Positions 21,650 through 28,401 of a stretch of 28,401 nucleotides of DNA are shown one piece after another. The notes under the pieces were generated by a model. That model did no database searches. It worked only from the letters and a program-made list of their open reading frames with translations, and was not told the DNA's origin. Source of the stretch: WHTX01 sp038255145 (GTDB taxonomy: Bacteria; Actinomycetota; Acidimicrobiia; Acidimicrobiales; CAIXPF01). Position numbers and translations under genes: made by a program. The DNA lies in the NCBI GenBank assembly GCA_038255145.1, contig JBBSLP010000075.1, forward strand, positions 1 to 28,401, given 5' to 3'. The first letter of the stretch is position 1; each line of letters opens with the position of its first letter.

Positions 21650-22960
21650 GACGGCGGTGACCACGAACACCAGAGCCCCGCCGAAGTCGACCGAGGACGT
21701 CACGATGGGCACCCCGTAGGTGTCGGGGTCGAGCCCCAGGCGGTAGGCGGCCAGGGTGCCGTAGTAGGCCACGGCGGCCACGAAGACCATGACGACGAGG
21801 CCGGCCACCATGGACAGCCCCACCATGGACAGCAGGCCGGGCGACGTCTGGCCGAACACCTCGGCGAAGATCTGGGCGCCCACGGCGTTGAACAGCATGA
21901 CGGGCAGGGCCATGCCCAACACCCCGAGGGCGGCCAGGCGGGCGGCCCGTCCGGGCAGGCCCACGGGGTCGATGGTGCCCAACTGGAAGGCGGTGGCCAA
22001 GCGGGACGAGAAGATGCCGCCCAGGGCTCCCAGGGAGGACACGAAGGCCAGCTCGAGCAGGAAGAGCGCCTTGTAGCTCAGGAAGGTGTCCAGCTGTTGC
22101 TGCAGGGTCAGGCCGGCCAGGGTGGACAACAGGGCGGCGGCGGTGAGCACGGGCACGGACTGGCGCAGGATCTGGCGCAGGAGCATGAGCCGGCTGCGCC
22201 AGGCCACGGCCACCGCGCCCACGGTGAGCACGACGAGCAGCCAGCTCAGCACCGGGGTCACCACGGGCACCCCCACCAGCTGGGCGGCCAGCCACAGGGC
22301 GGGCAGGGTGAGCACGTCGCCCAGGGTCGACACCACCGGGGCCACCAGGTTGTCGAGGTCCCACTCGTAGTGCACGGCGCCGAAGGCCAACAGCAACGTG
22401 GCTCCCAGCACGACCAGGGAGGCCAGGGTGCCACCCAGCACCGAGACCAGGGCCAGGTCGGTCAGCGACGCCGCCCCGGGCACGGCCAGGGCCACGGCCA
22501 GGACCCGGGCCACCACGGCCAGCAGCAGGGACATGCCCGTGGTCAGGACCAGCGCGGCGGCCACGTTCTGCATGAGCTGGGAGTCGGGGCGCCCCGAGAA
22601 GCGGAAGGTGCCCACGTGGATGGACGTGGACAGCCGGTTGCCCAGGGCCGAGAACACGTTGCCCCGCAAACCGATGGCCGCGGGGACGAGCACGAGCAGG
22701 CCGGGGAGCTGTTCGAGGGTGCCGGTGATGCCGGCCAACACCATGCCCGCCACCAGGCTGGTGAACGAGTTCAGGGCCAGGGCCACCAGGCTCTGCACGG
22801 TGTCGGCCCGGCGGGCCCGGAAGCGGCGGACGGCCTGGCGGGCCCGGGTCCGACGCCTCGGGGTGCCCCGGTCCCGACGGATGGCGGGCACGGGCCGTCC
22901 CGGGATGCGACGGGTGCGGCCACCGTGGGCCAGGGGACGTCGCGACGATCGACGAACCAT
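21626..22960 (-). CDS. SLC41/MgtE-type divalent cation transporter with two membrane halves
   Basis: A 444-residue membrane protein with an Arg-rich cytoplasmic N-terminus (about 50 residues) and about ten hydrophobic helices in two related halves (about 55-240 and 255-444). Half one has PAAIGLRGNVFSALGNRLST, like the SLC41 PALLGLKGN...RLST motif, and VAPVVSTLGDVLTLP. Half two has GGIFSSRLAT and DPDTYGVPIVTSSVDFGG. Bacterial MgtE has one such domain plus cytosolic N and CBS domains and works as a dimer. This protein lacks CBS domains, so Mg2+ sensing must differ. ATG 22960 has a good GGGAGG 5 bases upstream. Confidence 0.85.
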   Translation of the reverse strand: MVRRSSRRPLAHGGRTRRIPGRPVPAIRRDRGTPRRRTRARQAVRRFRARRADTVQSLVALALNSFTSLVAGMVLAGITGTLEQLPGLLVLVPAAIGLRGNVFSALGNRLSTSIHVGTFRFSGRPDSQLMQNVAAALVLTTGMSLLLAVVARVLAVALAVPGAASLTDLALVSVLGGTLASLVVLGATLLLAFGAVHYEWDLDNLVAPVVSTLGDVLTLPALWLAAQLVGVPVVTPVLSWLLVVLTVGAVAVAWRSRLMLLRQILRQSVPVLTAAALLSTLAGLTLQQQLDTFLSYKALFLLELAFVSSLGALGGIFSSRLATAFQLGTIDPVGLPGRAARLAALGVLGMALPVMLFNAVGAQIFAEVFGQTSPGLLSMVGLSMVAGLVVMVFVAAVAYYGTLAAYRLGLDPDTYGVPIVTSSVDFGGALVFVVTAVSLGIVVK

Positions 22961-23050
22961 CGGAGCCTCCCCGGAGCTCGACGCGTCACCGCCGCAGGTG
23001 TTCCACGGGCGGAGACGTCTTGGGGCGCGGGCCCGGACGGGCCGCCGGGC

Positions 23051-23056
23051 ACCCTA
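23051..23056 (-). promoter_or_regulatory. -10 box (TAGGGT) for the Mg2+ transporter, long leader
   Basis: Minus-strand TAGGGT just past the sdhB stop would give a leader of about 84 GC-rich bases before ATG 22960, with small hairpins and a GGGAGG ribosome site. It matches no Mg2+ riboswitch I recognise. Confidence 0.4.
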
Positions 23057-23085
23057 CCGGGGCTCGGCGCTGGATCCCGTGCTGG

Positions 23086-23871
23086 TCAGCCCTGGGAGAG
23101 CAGCTCTCGGTTCTTCCGCTTGGACTTGACGTAGTCGCGGTTCATGAAGGCGATGAAGTCGATGGAGATCGACTTCGGGCATGCCGCCTCGCACTCGCCG
23201 TGGTTGGTGCACGAGCCGAAGAACGACTCCATGGTCTCGACCATGGACTCGGTGCGGGCCCAGCGCTCGGCCTGGCCCTGGGGCAGCAGGTTGAGGTGGT
23301 TGAGCTTTGCCGACGTGAACAGCTGGCCGGCCGAGTTGGGGCAGGCGGCCACACACGCGCCGCAGCCGATGCAGGCGGCGGCGTCCATGGCCCCATCGGC
23401 CACGGGCTTGGGGATGGGGATGGAGTTGGCGTCCTGGGCCGCACCGGTGTCGACGGAGATGTAGCCGCCGGCCTCGATGATGCGATCGAGGGGGGACCGG
23501 TCGACGGCCAGGTCCTTGATGATGGGGAAGGCCGCGGCCCGGAAGGGCTCGACGATGACGGTGTCGCCGTCGTTGAACTTGCGCATGTGGAGCTGGCACG
23601 TGGCCGTGGCCCGCTCGGGGCCGTGGGCCATGCCGTTGATGACCATGCCGCAGCTACCGCAGATGCCCTCACGGCAGTCGTGGTCGAAGGTGATCGGCAC
23701 CTTGTCGTTGTGGATCAGGCCCTCGTTGACGACATCGAGCATCTCGAGGAAGGACATGTCGGGGGACACGCCGGTGACGTCGTGGGTCTCGAAGCCGCCG
23801 GCGGTGCGGGGGCCTTCCTGACGCCAGACCTTCAGCGTGATGCGCATGGTGCTGCCGTTGGTGCCGCTCAC
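23086..23871 (-). CDS. sdhB: Succinate dehydrogenase iron-sulfur subunit
   Basis: A 261-residue electron-transfer subunit of complex II. The [2Fe-2S] ligands are C66, C71, C74 and C92. The second half carries CIGCGACVAACP (C167, C170, C173, C177) and C221, C227 and C231 for the [4Fe-4S] and [3Fe-4S] clusters. It passes electrons from the SdhA flavin to the SdhC quinone site. It is the last gene of sdhCAB, 61 bases after sdhA. GTG 23871 is preferred because GAGGGAG lies 9 bases upstream; ATG 23847 lacks a ribosome site. The SGxxNHGECEAACPKSI form is typical of B-type enzymes of actinobacteria and Bacteroidetes. Confidence 0.97.
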   Translation of the reverse strand: MSGTNGSTMRITLKVWRQEGPRTAGGFETHDVTGVSPDMSFLEMLDVVNEGLIHNDKVPITFDHDCREGICGSCGMVINGMAHGPERATATCQLHMRKFNDGDTVIVEPFRAAAFPIIKDLAVDRSPLDRIIEAGGYISVDTGAAQDANSIPIPKPVADGAMDAAACIGCGACVAACPNSAGQLFTSAKLNHLNLLPQGQAERWARTESMVETMESFFGSCTNHGECEAACPKSISIDFIAFMNRDYVKSKRKNRELLSQG

Positions 23872-23932
23872 GAACCGAGCTCCCTCATCTGGGCCGCGCT
23901 CCTGGACAACCCGGTCGCTTCGTACGACCGCG

Positions 23933-25891
<1,959 letters not shown>

Positions 25892-25894
<3 letters not shown>

Positions 25895-25924
25895 TCTCAG
25901 TTGCCGTTCATGCTCAGTTGCCGT
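25892..25924. repeat. Tandem duplication at the sdhC/sdhA junction
   Basis: Sixteen-base copies at 25892-25907 and 25909-25924 differ at one base (period 17). Read on the coding strand, each is ACGGCAACTGAG, one base, ATG. The first copy holds the sdhC stop and the second the sdhA start. Between them a four-codon frame (Met-Asn-Gly-Asn-stop) is created. Confidence 0.85.
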
Positions 25925-26723
25925 CGCCGAGGCAGGCTTCGCTGCCGCCGTGGCACTCGGTGGTGCGGTGGTCCTGGTTGATGAACCCGGTGACCGCGAG
26001 GATGGGGAACGAGAGGTTGCCCACGAGGATCAACAGGGCGAAGCCGGTGGCGAAGCCCCGTCGGGCCGAGTTGAACTTGGGGTTGTTCCAGCCCAGGCTC
26101 TGGAAGAGGCTCCAGGCGCCGTGGTACAGGTGCACCGACAGGGCCACGTTGGCCACGATGTAGATGAGGGCCACGGGGATCGAGCTCAGGCTGCGGACGA
26201 CGTTGTTGTAGACGTCACCGCGGATGTAGTCCCCGCCCAGCCACCAGCCCCAGGTCAGGTCGGCCAGGTGGAAGAACAGGTAGAGCAGGATGATCACGCC
26301 GGTCCAGCGCATGGACCGCGAGGCGAAGTTGGCCGCCGCGTAGCTGCGGCCGCCGGCGTACTTGGTCGGCCGGGCCTTGTGGTTCATCCGCGTCAGAGCC
26401 ACGGCAGCGTGGATGTGCAACACGAAGGCGGTGGTCAGGCCGATGCGCAGCAGCCACAGGGCGAACGTGCGGGGCAGCAGGTGCCCACCGAGGTCGCGCA
26501 GGGCCTCGCCGTAGGCGTTGATCTGCTCGGGACCCTCGTAGATGTGGAGGTTCCCGATCATGTGGGTCAGCACGTAGCCCATGAGCATGATGCCCGTGAT
26601 GGCCATGACCCACTTCTTGCCGATGGCCGTCTGGTAGAGGCCGAGCGGGAACGGCAGCCGCCGCTTGGGTCGGGCGAAGATGGGCCCGCCCGCCTGGCGC
26701 TTGACCGGTGTGGTTGTGGCCAA
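25914..26723 (-). CDS. sdhC: Succinate dehydrogenase cytochrome b subunit
   Basis: About 269 residues with five predicted membrane helices, the single anchor subunit of B-type complex II. It should bind two b hemes and the quinone; candidate ligand histidines lie in THMIGNLHIYEG, LHIHAAVALTRMNH, YLFFHLADL and SVHLYHGAWS. I choose TTG 26723 as the start because GGGGAG sits 6 bases upstream. The frame also contains GTG 26771, 15 bases after the predicted transcription start, without a ribosome site and inside a palindrome. It is the first gene of sdhCAB. Stop and sdhA start are involved in a short tandem duplication. Confidence 0.93.
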   Translation of the reverse strand: MATTTPVKRQAGGPIFARPKRRLPFPLGLYQTAIGKKWVMAITGIMLMGYVLTHMIGNLHIYEGPEQINAYGEALRDLGGHLLPRTFALWLLRIGLTTAFVLHIHAAVALTRMNHKARPTKYAGGRSYAAANFASRSMRWTGVIILLYLFFHLADLTWGWWLGGDYIRGDVYNNVVRSLSSIPVALIYIVANVALSVHLYHGAWSLFQSLGWNNPKFNSARRGFATGFALLILVGNLSFPILAVTGFINQDHRTTECHGGSEACLGDGN

Positions 26724-26761
26724 CGCTGACTCCCCGTGAGGAACGCTGTGTCGAGCGGCGA

Positions 26762-26785
26762 CGACGGTCACGGATGTGACCGTCG
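26762..26785. promoter_or_regulatory. 10-bp perfect inverted repeat at the sdhC transcript start
   Basis: CGACGGTCAC, spacer GGAT, GTGACCGTCG. It begins at the predicted +1 of the sdh transcript (7-8 bases after the TAGCGT box), so it could be a repressor operator or a 5'-terminal RNA hairpin. The half-sites point the opposite way from a CRP/GlxR site. Confidence 0.6.
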
Positions 26786-26792
26786 GAGCGGG

Positions 26793-26798
26793 ACGCTA
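26793..26798 (-). promoter_or_regulatory. -10 box (TAGCGT) for sdhCAB, leadered
   Basis: Minus-strand TAGCGT would start transcription near 26785, giving a leader of about 60 bases to TTG 26723 with a GGGGAG ribosome site. The inverted repeat occupies the first 24 bases of that leader. Confidence 0.5.
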
Positions 26799-26967
26799 CC
26801 CCCAAGGCTCCGGTGAAGCGAACCATGGAGCTACGGCTCCGAAGGTACTGCGACCAGGGCCGTAGACCGTGCCGAACGATCGGTCGACGGCAACCCTGAC
26901 AGGTGGCCGGGGGCGTCGGGACAGCGGGCCCGCAGCCTCGACGGCGGCATGGCGGGATGGGCGGCAC

Positions 26968-26973
26968 TACGTT
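26968..26973 (+). promoter_or_regulatory. -10 box (TACGTT), AAA+ gene, leaderless type
   Basis: TACGTT, 6 bases, then ATG 26980. It rules against the longer in-frame start at 26869. Confidence 0.5.
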
Positions 26974-26979
26974 GGGCGC

Positions 26980-28386
26980 ATGTCGTCGCGCCCCGCCACG
27001 CTCGGTCAGCTGCGGGAGTCCGGATGGGCCTCCCGCACCGTCAAGGAAGAGCTGCGGCGCAACGCCCTGGCCAAGATCCGGGCCGGTGAGCCGCTCTTCC
27101 CCGGGGTCATGGGTTACGAGGACACCGTGATCCCCCAACTCGAGAACGCCCTGTTGGCCGGCCACGACGTCGTGTTCCTGGGCGAGCGGGGCCAGGCCAA
27201 GACCCGCCTCATCCGCCAGCTCGTCGGTCTGCTCGACGAGTGGATGCCGGTGGTCGCCGGTTCCGAGATCAACGACGACCCCTATGCTCCCATCTCCAAG
27301 TACGCCCGTGACCTGCTCGCCACCCACGGCGAGGAGACCCGCATCGACTGGGTGCACCGTGACGAGCGCTTCGGCGAGAAGCTGGCCACGCCGGACACCT
27401 CCATCGCCGACCTCATCGGCGAGGTCGACCCCATCAAGGTGGCCGAGGGCCGCTACCTCAGCGACGAGCTGACCCTGCACTACGGCCTGGTGCCCCGCAC
27501 CAACCGGGGCATCTTCGCCATGAACGAGCTGCCCGACCTGGCCGAGCGCATCCAGGTGGGCCTGCTCAACGTGCTCGAGGAGCGCGACGTGCAGGTGCGG
27601 GGCTACAAGATCCGCCTGCCCATCGACCTCATGCTCGTGGCCTCGGCCAACCCCGAGGACTACACCAACCGCGGTCGCATGATCACCCCGCTCAAGGACC
27701 GCTTCGGGGCCCAGATCCGCACCCACTACCCGCCGACGATCGACATCGAGATGGCCATCGTCGACCAGGAGGCCACCCCCTTCGCGGCCGAGGGCATCAG
27801 CGTGCGGGTGCCCAAGTTCATGAGCGAGATCGTGGCCACCATCACCCACCTGGCCCGGGCGTCGGGCAACATCAACCAGCGCTCCGGTGTGTCGGTGCGC
27901 CTGTCGGTGTCCAACCAGGAGACCCTGATCGCCAACGCCGCCCGCCGGGCCCTGGGCCACGGCGAGTCCGAGGTGGTGCCCCGGGTGAGCGACCTCGATG
28001 CCCTGGTGGCGTCGACCGCGGGCAAGGTCGAGATCGAGACCCTCGAGGACGGGCGTGACGCCCAGATCATCGACCAGCTCCTGCGCGGTGCCGTGCTCAC
28101 CGTGTTCAAGGCCAAGGTGCAGGGCGAGGCCTTCCGGGGCATCGTCGACGCCTTCGAGTCGGGCCTGGTCGTCGATGCCGGCGAGGACGTGCCCGCCACC
28201 GGCTTCGTGCGCACCGTGTCCCAGGTCGACGCCCTGCGGGGCCCCGTACAGGCCCTGACCGAGGGCGACGAGTCCCCGGCCATGGTGGCCTCGGCCGTCG
28301 AGTTCGTGCTCGAGGGCCTGCACCTGTCCAAGCGCCTGAACAAGGACGCGTCGGGCACCCGGGCCAGCTACCGCTCCCGCTCCTAG
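26980..28386 (+). CDS. MoxR/ChlI-type AAA+ ATPase
   Basis: A 468-residue cytosolic AAA+ ATPase related to magnesium-chelatase subunit I. Walker A is GERGQAKT (68-75), the Walker B region GIFAMNEL (177-184) has Asn182 where Asp is usual before the Glu, sensor 1 is ASANPEDY (N224), and an Arg finger is likely in LKDRFG (R241). A helical C-terminal domain follows. The family is usually paired with a VWA-domain protein, with roles in metal insertion, cofactor assembly or protein remodelling; it is not evidence for chlorophyll synthesis. The window ends 15 bases after the stop, where a VWA gene could begin (GTG at 28394). Substrate unknown. Confidence 0.9.
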   Translation: MSSRPATLGQLRESGWASRTVKEELRRNALAKIRAGEPLFPGVMGYEDTVIPQLENALLAGHDVVFLGERGQAKTRLIRQLVGLLDEWMPVVAGSEINDDPYAPISKYARDLLATHGEETRIDWVHRDERFGEKLATPDTSIADLIGEVDPIKVAEGRYLSDELTLHYGLVPRTNRGIFAMNELPDLAERIQVGLLNVLEERDVQVRGYKIRLPIDLMLVASANPEDYTNRGRMITPLKDRFGAQIRTHYPPTIDIEMAIVDQEATPFAAEGISVRVPKFMSEIVATITHLARASGNINQRSGVSVRLSVSNQETLIANAARRALGHGESEVVPRVSDLDALVASTAGKVEIETLEDGRDAQIIDQLLRGAVLTVFKAKVQGEAFRGIVDAFESGLVVDAGEDVPATGFVRTVSQVDALRGPVQALTEGDESPAMVASAVEFVLEGLHLSKRLNKDASGTRASYRSRS

Positions 28387-28401
28387 ACCGGCCGTGTTCA
28401 C

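Noticed and set aside
26762..26785. CRP/GlxR site before sdhC
   Set aside because: CRP-type sites read TGTGA-N6-TCACA. Here the halves are TCAC-N4-GTGA, the opposite orientation.

Overview
This is a very GC-rich stretch of bacterial chromosome. It is densely packed, uses many GTG starts, and looks like housekeeping DNA from an actinomycete-type organism. The gene set (CeoB/CeoC-like RCK proteins beside a KimA-like permease, B-type SdhCAB, K+-independent membrane pyrophosphatase, a CYP124/125-like P450, SCP2 and lipocalin-like proteins) fits Actinomycetota. Acidimicrobiia is my best guess, but it is inference from gene flavour, not a marker-gene result.

Layout: 1-1401 (-) is a type I restriction-modification methyltransferase (HsdM) cut by the left edge. 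1536-2549 (-) and 2611-3894 (+) are a divergent pair: a lipid-type APH-fold phosphotransferase and a cytochrome P450. 3905-4255 (+) is an OB-fold protein. After a 480-base gap come two RCK/TrkA proteins (4736-6069, -), divergent from a KimA-like potassium permease (6191-8047, +). 8119-8964 is an SDR. 9052-11445 is hppA, followed by a strong hairpin, nudC and a small cupin. argJ (12881-14059, -) is divergent from a two-gene heterodimeric ABC exporter (14158-17882, +). A gene-poor stretch follows, ending in a decayed DUF3052 gene, then mdh (18579-19565) behind a 19-bp tandem repeat. Convergent to mdh are an Fpg/Nei glycosylase and an SCP2 protein (-). The SCP2 gene is divergent from a lipocalin-like gene (20930-21649, +), which overlaps tail to tail with an SLC41/MgtE-type Mg2+ transporter (21626-22960, -). 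The sdhCAB operon (26723 to 23086, -) is divergent from a MoxR/ChlI-type AAA+ ATPase (26980-28386, +) at the right edge.

Working together: ion homeostasis and energy conservation dominate (K+ permease with RCK gating proteins, H+-pyrophosphatase, Mg2+ transporter, malate and succinate dehydrogenases). A second theme is lipid or sterol chemistry (phosphotransferase, P450, SDR, SCP2, lipocalin-like protein).

The most general signal is in the promoters. A TANNNT hexamer lies 6-9 bases before the start codon of eleven genes (one of them now a pseudogene), with a twelfth degenerate case. These genes mostly lack a Shine-Dalgarno, as expected for leaderless mRNAs. Genes whose hexamer lies further upstream have a Shine-Dalgarno instead. 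I found no CRISPR array, insertion sequence, prophage, rRNA or intact tRNA, and no clearly undescribed multi-gene system. The strongest leads are the K+ module, the mdh leader repeat, the palindrome at the predicted sdh transcript start, the overlapping divergent promoters and the DUF3052 relic.
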